A DNA stretch of 64,000 nt from Struthidea cinerea (GCA_013397865.1 VZTI01001721.1:1116001-1180000); one strand, 5' to 3'; counted from the first letter of the stretch, positions 1-13,088 are shown. Numbers and translations are program-made. Notes: generated by a model not told the origin, from the sequence alone.

Positions 1-3000
1 ACTATTTATTTAGGTGAGAGTTCCATCAATAAAGACATATATTTGTAAAATTTGAAAAAACCTCAAGAAGAGTTACAACAGTAAGATAAAATAGAATTGC
101 AGGGAAGGATGTAGCTCTGTATGGTGCTATCAGGACATATTTGTGTGATATATTACTTACGTTTCTCATATTTCTGGTCTGTATGCTGCCTAAAGTTTGG
201 GGCAAAGGCATTTCCTGCCTCTGTTTCTTCATGTGTTAGAACCACCTTTTATATGAACATACTGTCAGTGAATACTTTCCAGTGCCCAGGGTACTGTCCT
301 GAAATGGTTTGTACACCTGGTTTACTCCTAGTTGCGTACAGAGAGAGAGAGTAAACTGGTACTGACAACATTCATATTTGTAAAAATAAGATGAAACTTG
401 CAAGAAGAAAGCATGTCCCTTGTAGAGTCACGTGTGGAATACAACGTATTTTAGGTTTGAAAAGTAGTGAAGGTACATTTGGTAAATGATGAGTAATAGT
501 TTTAATGTGAGCTTCTAGTTGCAAACTTGGAAGTTTAGTCGCTTGTAAGCAGGGAAATGCTGAGTATCACAAAATAGAAGCCATTGTATGCTATTTAAAT
601 GATGTCAGTTTTGTTGTATGGAAACATATTTTGGTCTGACATTCAGACGTTAGGGAACAATGGAGAGAAACTGACAAAAATTCAAGACAGTTAAAAACGT
701 ATTTAAGGTCAGGAAGTTTTAGCTTATAGGAGAATACTAAAGACCTGAGAAGTAACTAGATTGTATCTGGAAGAACTGGAATTCTGATAGTAGCACTCCA
801 ATATAGTAAATAAACTAATGGTTTGTGGCAAACTCAGTAACTTGAGGTTAGAGTCAGTAGCATATATTTTACAGAAAAAGCATCAGATATAAGGAAAACT
901 TCACCAAGAATGAAGAAAAATTGATGTCTTTAAAAACCAAGGGTTTGGTGTGAGAGCTGCTGAAAATGTAGTTTATGGTAAGTGGGACATCAGATATTAT
1001 ATTTATATTTATAATTTCTCCATGTTCTAGAGCCAATGAACACTATATTTTTCTACATTTTGACCTTTGGCCTTCTGCATAATATCCATGAGCATAAATC
1101 ATAATGTTAAAACCAGGTTGTCTTTCTCAAGGTGAACTGGCTGTTTTCCATTAAAGCATTACATTTTATCTTTGGATTTAAAAATTCAAGTTAAATTGTT
1201 TCGTGACAACTGTGAAAGAAATTTAATCACTCTGCTTTCACCTCTGCAAACATGGTTTACACCTTGGAGGGGCAAAGATGAATCAAAAAAAACAGTCCAG
1301 GAAGCAGTTTGAAGATGAAGAAGAGGATTTTTCTTTCTAAGCATTAGGTGGAGCTCATGGGGAATCAATGTCTGTGTGCATGCCCTTACAATGCATCAGT
1401 TATCAGTGGAAACTGTCCTGGCAAAGGGATGGAATAAAATCTCAATAAGCATAAATGAATCCCTAGAAGCTTCCTAATGCAGTTTTCTTTTATATAGAAG
1501 TACTTTCCATGGCAACAGAGTCTTCTACGGCCAAATTTCAATATTTACTTAAAAATGTTTAAAAACAATTCCATTTCATGTAGTTTTGACTTAGATTGCA
1601 TCACTTTTCATATTGGGGTACAAAGAGCCAAACAAAAAAAGCCCTGTGAGAAAGTTTTGAATACCCCAAACTCATTTCAGTCAGTAAAGTAAATGCAAAG
1701 GTGCTCACAAATTATTAGAAGAAATCTGTCTCAAAAGTCTGTAGACACTTATCATGAAATGTCTTAACACCAGCAAAAGTACCAAGAGAAGGAATTAAAA
1801 TTGTTTTATGATTAGGTAACAGATTAGTGATAGATATGTATATTGGTTTTCTGATTAGATGACCATTGTTCTTCTGATTAGCTTGTTGATGGAGATACAC
1901 TTGAAAGAAAAGTTTTAATTTCATCATAACAACATTATGCACAGGATTGTAATTTGCATAAAAGTTCACAGAAAGCAGATAGATAACTGGAAATAACGAA
2001 AGAGGAAAGAAAGAGAAGCTAGCATTAAAACTAGATGCTTCTTCGAATATTATTATTATAGGTATATTTTAAACAAAAATTTCACCTAAAATATTAATTC
2101 ATGGACCTTTATTTCTGTATCCATAATTCATATGAAGAGCAGTAGTAGCAGAAAGGAAACAACTGCTACTCCAGTGCCAATCTGACAATTGAAACAATCT
2201 ACAGAAGGAGTCAGATGAGTTTGAAGGTTTCCAACAGATAAATACATTGATTGTAATATGGTGACAATTAGCATGACACACGTAAAAGAAAGATGGGCTG
2301 CATATTAGCAAGCCCATTCTTATTGACAATGCTACAAAGAGGGTCACTAAGGGATATCAAGCTATGATACATCCAGAGTAATATATCAGGGAATGCTACA
2401 TAGACCACTAGATTTATATCTTATCACCTAATGGGTCTTTTCACTGTGGAAGAGAAACTCCGTTCTTCTCTTGCAGAAATTTTTAAGGGAAATACTAAGA
2501 TTGGTAAGAATGAAATATGAACAGAAATGGCTGTGTGTTTAAACACTAGAGCAGGAGAAAAGGGTTAAAAGAAATGGTTTCCATTTGTCACAGAAAACAC
2601 TATCCCCAGGTCATTGCTTCCAGGATGCTCTTTCCAGCAGTAAAATTGAGGAATGTGTTGCTCACCTGAAGACCAAAAGGCCTGCATTCTGATAAGACAC
2701 GGATGACTGATCTGTGGAAGTCCTGCATCCATACACCAGGAGCATGGCAACCAGACTGCAACATATCACACACAGCAATTCTTTTCCTGTTAGCTCACCA
2801 GAGAAAAGAGACTGTGACATATACATCAAACATATTCCAAAGAAAAACAGAAGCAGCAAAACTAATTGAGATTTTTAAAGGCTGAAACTAGCGACTTTTG
2901 AGGAACGCCCCATTAAGTCCAAAACTGGTTTTTTGTTGTTCATCAGAAAGGACCCCAGAGATGTGGTGAAGTCTTGATAGCCAAGTGTGCTTTGGTGCCT

Positions 3001-5140
3001 CTTTTGCACAAATGATCCTGGCCAGATCACTGGGTTCATGGCACCCTGGTCCTGGTGATCATGTATGTGTATGAGAGGCCGTGAATAATATGAAAAAAAG
3101 ACTGCAAGTGGCTAAAATCTTGGTGATTTGAGCCAGTAAAAATCTTGTAAATAAGCTTCTCCTCCCTCTTCCACAAGTCCTCTCACTTAATTTTGCTTGA
3201 ACTGGAGCGAGATTTTGTCTGGCATTCTTTTCAAGCAGTCCAGGAACCTGGCTATGCCAGGAAGCATGGGCAGTGTGATAGCCTTGGCTGCACTTCAATT
3301 GAAAGAAAGAAGCTCACACACGTTAGTTTGTTGCTGTTAGAAGAACAAAGAACTTGTGAGAAAAATGTTTTGCACTTCAATTTTCCAAAAATCGCCTGAA
3401 ATAGTAAAAATCTTTTTTTCAATACACACATGGCTATTTTCTGTGAGACAAGAATGGATAATTGCATTTTGTCTTTTTCTCTATGTACAAATCAAGGTTA
3501 AGTGTCCTCTAGAAATGCAAGAAATTCTGAACAGTGACCATGATATTTTTGATGCACTTTAATACTTAACACAAGAGAATAGAGTTCTTAGTAGCCACCA
3601 AAAATGCAAACAAAATAAAATTTGTTAAAGAAAGGTTTAAAATAAGGCATTATCAGAATATCTGCTCACAAATTGGAAGGTACAAGCAATGAGCAGGGGA
3701 TTTTACAGGGAAGCAATCTGTGTTTCGCAGGACAAAACAAAAGAAAGGCAAAGATAAACTGATATCCAGGAAGAAAATTCTCAGCTACATAGGTCTTTAT
3801 GTGATATTAATTATCAAGTTCTGGTTTTGACTTCTAACTTAAATGCTTTGTTTCCTCAGCAGTTTTATGGCATTCATCTACTATTTTTGAGAGATGTCTT
3901 TGAAATGTGAGTAATAAAGAATGTATTTGTATGGATGTTCTCCTTACAAGGACTCTGCCTCAACCAGTTAATCTTTTATTTTCATACTTTACATGCACAT
4001 CCTCATCTTATCTCTGTCAAGCACAAAGATTTTTTAGAGGGAACAGCAAAGATCATAAGCCCTTCTTGGGAGCAGATACACTTAAAATGCAACAATAAAG
4101 GATGCTTTCTCACATAGGTTCTAAACATAGAATTTAATTTTTATTTTACAAGCTAAATCTACACCTGCTATGAATCAGAGGTATTGTTAGTCACACATTG
4201 CTGGTTTTTTGATTTCTACCAGCTGAAAATTTGGCCCTTAAAGTGTTCTATACAAGCAGGGCTGATAAATCCACCTACTATTTGGTTTCCCTATTGATTG
4301 CATTGCATGGCTCTGCTTTCTGTTGTTTACAGTTTTGCCAGACTTTAAATATTTGGTCTGGAATTGCTAATCATGATTCTGTGTGTTACCCTGAATAATT
4401 ATGGCAATGAGGGGAATGTTTATATCTATTTGCCATGAGCTTGAAATTCTAGCCACATGGTGTCATGTTATAAGCATTTGCAAAATTGCAGTCCATGCAG
4501 CCTCGTTTTACAGTTCATTTAAGCAGCTCAAATCCTACTAGATTCTGCTCACTAAGGGTTATACGAGGCTCTCCCTAAAATGGCAGTTCTGCAAAGTTTT
4601 GCCAAGAGTGATTTTAGATAACTCTTCTAAACTGAAGTTGTCACATGGAGGAAGAAGACACTGTGGAATTCAAACCCCAAAAGTACAAGAGTTACAACCA
4701 TTATTGCAGTGCACTGAATCAACACAAGTGTGGAGGAGACCTCAAGAACTGAGACTTCGAGTTAGGGAAGTAGACAGAGAGATGAGATATTAACTGAGAA
4801 AAATTGAGAACAGGATACTGGCAGTAGCTGACTGGGAAGTCTGTGCAGAGACCAGTGCAGCAGTGGTAACAGATGTTTGAAATAGCTGCAATATAGAAAA
4901 GAGCACGACTCTATGGGCAGAGATTTGTTGTGCAGTCTAGAGAAGAAGTTAAGGATTGGGATTCAGAGGTCCCGAGGGAAGAAAGGGAGAATTATTGGTG
5001 TAAAATGGAAGGAAAGAAAAGAATGAAAGCAGGAATCACTAACTTCTGGAAGGAAAACAAAGTAGACAGTGGAAATAGAATGGCTGGCTGGTCAAGGAGG
5101 CCATATTTGGGAGAAGATTTTTGCTTACAATGTTGTAACA
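1..5140. other. AT-rich unique DNA, no gene recognised
   Basis: Both strands were read. Open frames are all at most about 100 codons and carry no recognisable domain. There is a short GA run at 340-351. From about 4550 onward the sequence becomes more purine-rich and less AT-rich, which could be an old decayed insertion, but no family is identifiable. Confidence 0.6.
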
Positions 5141-5232
5141 GAATCATAGAATGGCTTGGAAGGGATATTAAAGATCAACTGGTTCCAACCCCAATTCCAT
5201 GGGCAGGGTCACCTTTCACTAGATCATACTAA
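5141..5232 (-). mobile_element. CR1 LINE 3' tail fragment (antisense)
   Basis: The segment opens with AATCATAGAATGG and continues through the conserved block describing 'ggttccaacccc...ccatgggcagggtcacc...cactagatca'. This is the reverse complement of the avian CR1 3' end. Only about 90 bp remain, so the copy is strongly 5'-truncated, as is usual for target-primed LINE insertions. It lies 72 bp left of an LTR cluster and has no coding capacity. Confidence 0.85.
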
Positions 5233-5304
5233 AGCAATATTCTTTTAAAAGCATTACTAAAGTACTAAAGAAATACTTTTAGAAAGATATTAGCAGAAGT
5301 ATCC

Positions 5305-6757
5305 TGTGGGGGGTTGACCTTGGCTGGCTTTCATATGCCCACACAGCTGCTCTCTCATACCCTCACATCAAGAGGACTTGGGGAGAAAATAGGATGAAAA
5401 AGCTTGTGGGTCAAGATAGTGGCAGGGAATGACTAAACAACTAATGTAATAGGCAAAACAGACTCAAATTGGGGAATAATAATTTAATTTATTGCAAATT
5501 AAAATATATTTAGTTGATCAGACGGAAATAAAAATTAAAGTAATGCCTTTTCCTCACCCTTTCTACCCAGGCTTAACTTCACTGTTTCATTCATGTCTCC
5601 TCTACCTCCTCCCTGCCCCTCTCCACGGCAGTGTGTGTGAGGAATTGGGGGTAATGGTCTACCCATAACAGATCCTTTTTGGCACCCCTTTCTCCTCATG
5701 TTTATCTTCTGCTCATGGGTCCTCTCCATGGGTCCTCCCCCTGGCCTGCTGTCCTTCAGGATAAACCTACTCCATTGTGGTGTTGCCTTTTCCTGGTCTT
5801 AAAATTAAGAGCCAGACACGGTTAAGGGATTTTTACCTCAGTATTTATTTAAGGATCCTTAAAGGTGCACCACTTCGCCAAGGTGGAATGCACACCGAAA
5901 TGCACGTACACGATAGATCGCGTATACAATTTCTAGACCTTGCAAATTAGCATATCTATCAAAGATTCCCCAATGAAAAGCTTAAATGAATAGCGTGATA
6001 TCCCCCATCCTGAGGAATTCCCCCCTGGATGGGCCTATCTTACTTTACAGGACGTGTTCTAGAGAGGACCTTGGTTTCTCAGGGTAGCGTAGGGCTTTCT
6101 GGTCTCCAACAGTGAGGGCTCCAGGATGTTTGGTCTCCTGGCTTAACGGAATATTAGGACTATGCTAAATTATTTGGCTTAAGGAATTACAAGTATGCAT
6201 GCTAAACGCACTGAGGATACATAAAAGCTATATAAAAGGGTTTATAAAAGGTATACAAAAGAAAAGGCAAAAAATCATCATGACATCAGTGGGATTCTCC
6301 AGAGCCTTCAGCTCCTTGAAAGGACATTCGCCTCCTCCAGTGTGGGGCCCTCCACTGGCTATACTGTGGATATTTGCTCCAGCCTGGTCCTCTTCACAGG
6401 CTGGAGGGGAACCTCTGCTCTACTATAGTCTCTTCCACAGGCTGCAGGGAAATACCCGCTTTGATGCCTGGAGCCCTTCCTCCCCATCCTCCTTCTCCAA
6501 CCTTGGTGTTAACAGGCTTGTTTCTCGCATGTTTTTCTCTTCACTCTTCATATGGTTATGTGGTGTTTTGTTTTGTCTTCATTTTGTTTTTTCCCAAATA
6601 TGCCACCCAGCTTGACCGATGGGCTGAGCTACATCCTGCAGCAGGTCTGCTGAAAACCCCTGCGTTCAGTGCGGGGCAGCCCCAGCCTGGTTTTACAGAG
6701 GCTATCCTTGCAGCCCTCCTGCAGACAGCACTTAGCCATGGACATCCAAATGGATAT
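5305..6757 (-). mobile_element. Antisense avian ERV LTR, split by a second LTR
   Basis: The left edge, TGTGGGGGGTTGACCTTGG, and the following text match from memory a common songbird ERV LTR of the TguLTR5 type read in antisense. The family name is recall, not a search result. An antisense polyadenylation signal (TTTATT on the + strand) is at 5488-5493. Internal imperfect repeats of the form 'ctcca.tgtgg...cc' are visible at 5700-5780 and 6330-6450. The element resumes after 6292, having been interrupted by another LTR at 5781-6288. Without the insert it is about 0.94 kb. The right end is approximate because the next LTR begins at 6765, and no target-site duplication was found for this outer element. 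Open frames of about 130 codons inside it are accidental. Confidence 0.7.
5781..6288 (-). mobile_element. Solo LTR nested inside the older LTR (antisense)
   Basis: This 508-bp segment begins TGTTGCC and ends CATCA on the + strand, so the sense LTR has TG...CA ends. The four bases GTGG flank it at 5777-5780 and 6289-6292, consistent with a 4-bp target-site duplication. On the minus strand an AATAAA-type signal lies about 60 bp from the 3' end (TTTATT at 5844-5849), and TATA-like stretches lie near 6225-6255, giving a U3-R-U5 order. It interrupts a recognisable outer LTR, so it is younger than that element. The family is not recognised. The boundaries are inferred from the duplication and the TG/CA ends only. 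Confidence 0.6.
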
Positions 6758-6764
6758 GCCTTGA

Positions 6765-7287
6765 TGTCCTAGGTTACAATGTAAGATGTAACGAAAAATA
6801 TGTATTCTGTTATCATCTTCACAAGCTGTTAAAGCAGGTGGGACAGTATTCGCTATCTCCTACCATGACTCATCCCTGATAACCTCCTTTTGGGGGCTAT
6901 TTCTGTTAATGGGCAATCAAGGACCCAGCGCATGACTCACAGAATTACATCAGCCCATTGCAGGATGCTCCACCCAGGGGGAGGAGCCAAGCATTTCCAC
7001 CTGGATATAATCCGGGGTTTGGAACAGCACAGGTAGCCTTTACCTACTGGATTCTCAGAGGACAAGAGCTGTCACTAGATCTCTAGGTGAAGACCAGACC
7101 CTTCTACAGGATCACTGCTTCAACAGGACCTCTTCCTCTGGACTGCTACCACCACCCTGACTAACAGGGTGTCAGGCTGTATCCTGACTCTATCCGTGTT
7201 CTTGTACTATTGCTCTTATTTTAATTTTCCTATTAAGTTATAATTCTGACTTGCAATCTCCCACTGGTTTGTTTTCAAACTAGTACA
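6765..7287 (+). mobile_element. Solo ERVL-type LTR, 523 bp, with 5-bp TSD
   Basis: The element runs from TGTCCTAGG to CTAGTACA and has the TG...CA ends of an LTR. CTTGA occurs immediately on both sides (6760-6764 and 7288-7292), a perfect 5-bp target-site duplication of the size expected for ERVL-class integration. The U3 wording around 6830-6990 matches from memory an abundant songbird ERVL LTR. GGATATAAT near 7005 is a TATA-like box, and a U5-like T-rich stretch follows from about 7200. There is no internal ERV sequence, so it is a solo LTR left by LTR-LTR recombination. The intact duplication argues that this is one of the younger insertions in the cluster. Confidence 0.8.
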
Positions 7288-7292
7288 CTTGA

Positions 7293-8449
7293 GAAGCACG
7301 TTTCAGAACCAGATAAAATCTAAAATCCCTGTGTCTCAATATCACCATAAATATTGTCCTAATAAGCTCACTGGTGCATCCAAGTTTGCCTGATGGGGTA
7401 AAAGTCAGGACATTTCACAGTCCCAGTACCAGAGCAACCCAGCTTGCAGCAGGGTTGGAGTCTCTGCAGCCTCACTGCCAACACAGTCACCTGGATGGCC
7501 TTCTCTTGGAAAACAGAACGTGGCGAAGGAGGAAAAAAGGGAAAGGAAGAGCTGCAGAAGCATATCTTTCAACCAGGTTTGAAGCAGTTAAGGGTGTACC
7601 TAATGACACTATGTGTTATATGTGCTCCTCTCTTACTCACAGCTGTTGCAGTTCATTTCTCCACAAAATGGATGCATAGTGAGTGGTAAATGCAATCACC
7701 CTTTTAACTAAGTAGAAATGTATTTTAACCTTAAAAAATGCTTTAACTCTTGTTGCAACTTAGGCACTTAATATAACCACTACCAGACTCATAACCTCCT
7801 CTGTATACCTTTAATGGGAGTTTAGCTAGCTGGATTTGATCACCCTTTTACCTTTCTCTGGATACTTAGATCATGAAAGTGATTGCTGGAAAATACATTC
7901 ACTGATGAAGCAAATTAGTTTTCCCAGAACTAACATGAAATCACAATCCTACACAAACCAAATTGCTGGCATAGTCTTCATATTCCAGAGAATATTTGTG
8001 AAATCCATTCTTGCAGCAGGAAATCTGCTTGTCTGTCTAGCCTAAAACAATAGGTCCACACATTCTGAAAAAAAAGGTGTCACTCTCTTTTTTTCATAGG
8101 GCTTTTTACATAGAAAGTCCATTTCCACTTGATTTCTCTATGCTGCTAATATAAAAAAAAAAAATTCTCTCCCAAAAAACCCAGTTCTCAGACATCTGAT
8201 TTCCAATGCTAACAGAATTATCAGTATGATCAGTCCTCATTGGATTATATCAATCCTTATTTGGATTAGATTAAAATCTAATAAACTGCCTTAGTTCTGC
8301 ACTAGTATAATAACTGCACTAAGCAATAGTATAATTTTCCTGAATTCACGGTATTATTTTCTTCAAAACCCTTTAATCCAAACATGTTCTCACCATTTAC
8401 ACTAATTGTATCCATTTTGCTGTAGTGCAAACAACTATGGACGGGATTT
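7293..8449. other. Unique DNA between LTR and CR1, no gene recognised
   Basis: A 101-codon open frame at 7374-7679 (+) has no recognisable motif. Its cysteine-rich end looks like chance. A 12-A run lies near 8153-8164. Nothing else was identified. Confidence 0.5.
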
Positions 8450-8812
8450 GCTGGGAGCTGCTCAGATGGAAAGCAGCTCTGAAAAAGGGAACTTGAAGGT
8501 CCTGGTGGTCCACACTGAACACAAGTCAGCAGTGTGTCCATGCAGCAGAGAAGGGTGGTGGTGTTCTGGGCTGCAGCAGGATTGTTAGCAGCTGGTCAAG
8601 AGAGGTGATTCTGGCCCTGTACTCAGCCCTGATGAGGACACACCTGGAATGCTGTGTCTGGGACTCTGTTCCCCAGTACAAGAGAGATGTGGACATACTA
8701 GAGAGAATCCTGTGAAGGGTTCCTAATATCACTGAGGGATAAAAGCATCTCTACTATGAAGAAAGGCTGAGAGAGCTGGAACTGTTCAGCCTGGAGAAGG
8801 GTCCAGGACCTG
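8450..8812 (+). mobile_element. CR1 LINE fragment (ORF2 C-terminal region)
   Basis: The text matches the CR1 region just downstream of the reverse transcriptase: 'gtgattctggccctgtactcagccctgatgagg...cacctggaatgctgtgtc' and then 'tatgaagaaaggctgagagagctgg...ttcagcctggagaagg'. The same blocks recur in the CR1 copies at 44.8 kb and 62.9 kb. The frame is broken by stops. The CR1 3' terminus is missing: recognisable similarity stops about 25 bp before the earliest plausible start of the next LTR, so an ERV insertion or deletion probably removed it. Confidence 0.85.
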
Positions 8813-8836
8813 GTCAACAGATAAAGGAGGCAATTA

Positions 8837-9420
8837 TGACACAAAACTGGTCAGTCACACTTAACTGATGAGTGTTGGAATGTGGGAATATTTATTTTAT
8901 TAAGATAATATGATCAAGAACCTTATCAAATGGTGGGATAAGGAAAAGCAGGAAGCCATAGAGAAAACAGACACAAACTTGAAAAACATAAGGGAGACAA
9001 AGTCAAGAAATAAAGCTTGTCAGTCAGTCACTAATTGATGGACTATCAAGAACTGCAGGCAAACCAGGATTTTTCTACTGATAAGGATGTAAGCCTGAGC
9101 ATCCAGGGTGTTGGAGCGGGGTTGAGAAATATGGAAACTGGTGAGAAAATGTGCAGCGCAAAAGGATGGAGAGGAACAGATGGAGAATAGACAGAGTTAT
9201 AAAAGGGGCTGGTTGCACGTACCGGGGTGGGGGGGGGCCTTGTCTGATGGCCACAGTCTATTTTATCTTTTTATTAAATTCTTTCCTAACTAGCTCTCTG
9301 CATAATAATACTTTCTCTCCTATGTATGCGTATGTATATGTACTGTGAGACTGTGTGAGCTCTATATGTGTGCGTGAGTGACAGCTGGAGTCACACTGGG
9401 GTTGTAGGTACCCCTGCTCT
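8837..9420 (+). mobile_element. ERV LTR (U3-R-U5), boundaries uncertain
   Basis: The segment has a promoter layout: TTATAAAAGG near 9198, followed about 75 bp later by ATTAAA near 9273 as a plausible polyadenylation signal, then a TG-rich U5-like stretch. Possible 5' ends are 8837 (TGACAC) and 8881 (TGTGGGAATA). Possible 3' ends are 9384 (GTGACA) and about 9420. TGGTGTCAG at 9422-9430 equals the start of the tRNA-Leu primer-binding site used by ERVL elements, but the match decays after nine bases. No target-site duplication is available because a leader-like sequence follows. The family is not named. Confidence 0.5.
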
Positions 9421-10080
9421 GTGGTGTCAGCTGCTGGAGTGAGAATGGGGAGTATCAGTATCAGTGACTGAAATGAGTGGGGTCTTAAAACTCTACCCAC
9501 TGGGGAGGGAATGGCATGTGTCCCAAAAAACTGCTACAGGGAGGGATCAGAATGAGTGAAGGGAGTGAGGGGCTTGGCACTGGTGGCAGCAGCAGGACCA
9601 CAGGCACAGTCTGTGTACCCAGTGCCACCTCTGAAGGGGCAGAGGGGCAGCTGAGTGTCTGTATCTTCCCCAGTTCAGGTGTGCCTGTGTGCGTGTGTCT
9701 TATCCATTAGGAAATCTCAGGCTTGACCAGCCAGATCCAGGCAGCCCTGGGTCTGAGCAGGGGTATCAGGTGGCTGGAGGGTCCATGCAGGTATTTAGGG
9801 AGACCTGTGGGTATTGGGTGCCTGTGAGACAAGTGTGCAAGTTCTTGATGCTAGTGTGCATCAAGCTGGAGTGGCAAGAGGGTCGGGTGACACATGGAGC
9901 AGGTAAGGAGACTTGATAACCAGGTGGGAGTACCAGGAAGACAGAGGGTCTCTGCCAGTGCTCTTGCAAATGCGTGTGGTCTTGTAAACCCAGAGTGTCC
10001 TGTGTGTGTGCCTGCACTAGTGAATGCTTGTCTCCACCAACTGAAAGAAACCAGGGGACTTGACTCTTTGCATTAGTGTT
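9421..10080 (+). mobile_element. Possible ERV 5' leader without gag
   Basis: This G- and TG-rich block directly follows the LTR and differs sharply in composition from the AT-rich DNA on either side. It contains repeated wording such as 'tgtgtgtgcctg', 'gtgtgcgtgtgtc', and two similar 'gtgaatgcttg / gtgtgcatcaag' style segments. No gag, pro or pol frame is visible and similarity ends abruptly near 10080. It may be the remaining leader of a provirus whose coding part was deleted. An alternative is unrelated GC-rich unique DNA. Calling it ERV rests mostly on position. Confidence 0.35.
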
Positions 10081-13000
10081 TTATGTGGGTTCTGTATTTG
10101 TGTGCTGTTGGAAGCAGAATCATGTAAACAGTAATTTAGGGTGCATACTTAACCTTAGATTTTAGAATTTTGGAGAATAACCCTTTTGGACTTCCAGAAA
10201 AAAAAATTATCTGTCAAAGCAGAGGTCTATTTAAAAGGATATGTTTTAGCCACACAAAACCATAAACACCAAGCTGATGGCCTTGTTCCTTCAGCTGTGT
10301 TGCCTTTGTGTTTTTTGGGCTCACAGGATTATTTTCTTGCTGAAGGATCCTTGTTACTGAAGTTCAGCAGAAAATCTTGGTTTGTGCTCTTGTTAAATTT
10401 CTTGAATATTGGTAAACTTCGCTCTCTAATTGTTTATCCTCTGCTAACTTTTTAAAAATATGATTATACCTTCATTCAACAACCAAACAATTGAAGTAAA
10501 GCAACGTAAAAGAGAATATAAGTATTCTATTCCCGATTTCAGGTACATACAGAAAAAGAAAATCACTCTCCTTTTTTCATGGATGTAATTTTTTGATGGA
10601 CATTTATGCCAGAAGGGGCAAGATTTGCTTGTGTGCAAGTGACTGCATTTTAAAACAAAGGAACTAATTTTCTTAATGGATGGAGGAAGAAACAAAACTC
10701 AACAATTTGGGATCACAGTATTTTGGGCAGAACAATGGAGAAAAAGCAGTGGACAGACCTGAATTCTACAACTAGGGGTGATTTTTCTGGAGTTCTGTCA
10801 AGAGAACTATAGCTGTCAATTATAATATTTTTTATAAATCCAGAAAAAATTCCACTTGTTAAAATCAAGTGAGCATTACTAAGAGTTAAGCAATATTAAA
10901 TGGGCGACCTATTGACAAAAACAAATTAGACTCAGAAAAAAGCATTTGTTAAATATAAATTAGGGCTCTCTGAAACAACCTCCATAAAATATAGGAAAGT
11001 ATGCCTCCACAAGCATAATAGAAAACAAAGGACATACATCATATGTGGCAAAATAATTATGAAATGCAACTTTATCACATGTGGCCAATGTTTCCAATTA
11101 TTTCTGTAAAATAAAGCCATTTTTTTCCATTAATGATGTTGCAGATAACTCACTCAGAGGATCATTACTGGTAGGAGAACTCTCCATCTCTTTAATGAGG
11201 AGCTCACAGCCCTTGAAATGATAGTGAAGTAATTATAAGATTGACTCAAAAGTGGGAGTGAAAACTTCCATGGAGACATACACCAAACTAACATGGAATT
11301 GAAGAGTTCCCCAGAGAGTGAACAAATGTAGGATGGCCTTAATGTGCTTTCAATTCTTGCTGAATATTTAATTGTAAGTATTTGTTGATAAACTGTTGCC
11401 AGTTTTTACATTGGAAAGCACATTCTTTTGTCACCCAAGAGAAAAAATTATGAACAAGTACAAATACATGTGTAGAAGTGAAAAGGCTTGCATTTGACAG
11501 CAAGATAATAAAAATAATGCATTTCATTTGTTTATTGCAATTTAAGAATCTGAGTGAAGAGACATGTCAGCACACCTTCTGTAATTTAGAATGCTTTTAG
11601 ATCAGTAGAATAATTCACAGTAACAACCTATTGTTTTAATTAGTTTACTCCTTCTGTGTCTTTACACATAATCCTGGAGTAAAATCCGTAATAGTCTAAG
11701 GCATAGCACAGCAGAAGAAGCCATGTCAAAGGTTTCACATGAATTTGTTTTCATTTCTGATATTGATATTTTAAAAAAATAAAAACACAAAGGGAAATAG
11801 AAGATAGTAAATGAAATTGTTGAATAAAATATACTTAATTTGTTCAGGAATTGCATGAGAGAACAGCAAATATAACACTGATGTACCATCAAGTCAGGCA
11901 CATCAGTAAACAAACATGCATAGAAGTGTGTTTGAAAGACAGACAGCAGCTTCATTTTTAACTACGCGTGCGTAAACATGCAACAGACAAAACAATTTCC
12001 CCACAGCAGTTTGTGACCACATCATATCAATATTTCTTGATCCTATTAGAGACCATGTTGTAAACATAAGAACATACCTAGTCTTTGCTAATCTAAGAAT
12101 TTCCACGCTTTTCTGCCTTCACACACAGCACCAGCCTTGTATCTTACTGGTTTAGGAAATGGAATTATCACACTAAGAATGTAAGCTTAGAGAATTTTTT
12201 TATATAAAGCAACTAAAATCTAAGTGAGAAAAAAATGACATTTGACTACCTTCCTATTCTATATAATAAAGAGGACCAGAGACTGCCTATGTCCTAATGT
12301 AAAATTTTAACAATATTGGAGCTTCCAAGATGGCCCAAGTTCCATTCAAATGAACTGCCCACATAGTGCAAAGCTCTCATAGTGTTACTCTGAATCAGAG
12401 CTATAATATTGCACTGCGAGAATTAAATGAATATCCATTCATTTTTATGGGAATACTGCAGGTGTTAGGTTTGGAAGGCTAAGTTTGAAATAGTATGCTG
12501 GTAAGTGATACTGCAGTGACTAGACTTTCTGGTCAGCTAAGCAGGACAGCAATAGTAGGGGAGATTTTCCTCTTCAATCAAGAACTTGCAAGCCCAGCAA
12601 TGCATGCAGGAGCAAAGTATACAGCCTCGTTGTATGTGACCTCTTGGTAGCCTTAAGATGCAGTGCTGAACACTGCACAGCTTGGGCCTAATTTACTGGG
12701 AATATTACTAGAAGTTAAAATAGTGTCATGGGAAAGCTGAGGTGTCTGGTCCTTTACAATAAAGAGTGCTCTTATAAATCGGTGATAGTATCAGACATCT
12801 TATATTGTCATGGATTTAAAAAAATGCAATAAAAAGTACGCTTGAAAGAGTTAATGCGGGAATTCAAGAGCAATAAAAGATCACAAGACTAGCCCTTTAG
12901 CCCAGCCAAAGAAAATGGTGCTAAATTGTAACCAGGTGTTTTTATTTCCTGATTTACAAAGTATTGCAAACTCAGCACTCTGTGCTGAAAGGGCAAGATG

Positions 13001-13088
13001 CAAACTCACATACACAGAACATTCATTAGATTCACCTAACCCTTATAAAACTTCAGACTTCCCAAATTAATTTCATCAGTTCCAATTG
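10081..13088. other. AT-rich unique DNA, no gene recognised
   Basis: Open frames are all below 100 codons on both strands and none shows a known motif. No tRNA boxes, CR1 termini or LTR ends were seen. The block is strongly AT-rich around 10.9-11.9 kb. Confidence 0.6.

Noticed and set aside
6199..6772. Two overlapping frames of 132-138 codons
   Set aside because: They lie in antisense LTR sequence with internal repeats and are by-products of low stop density.
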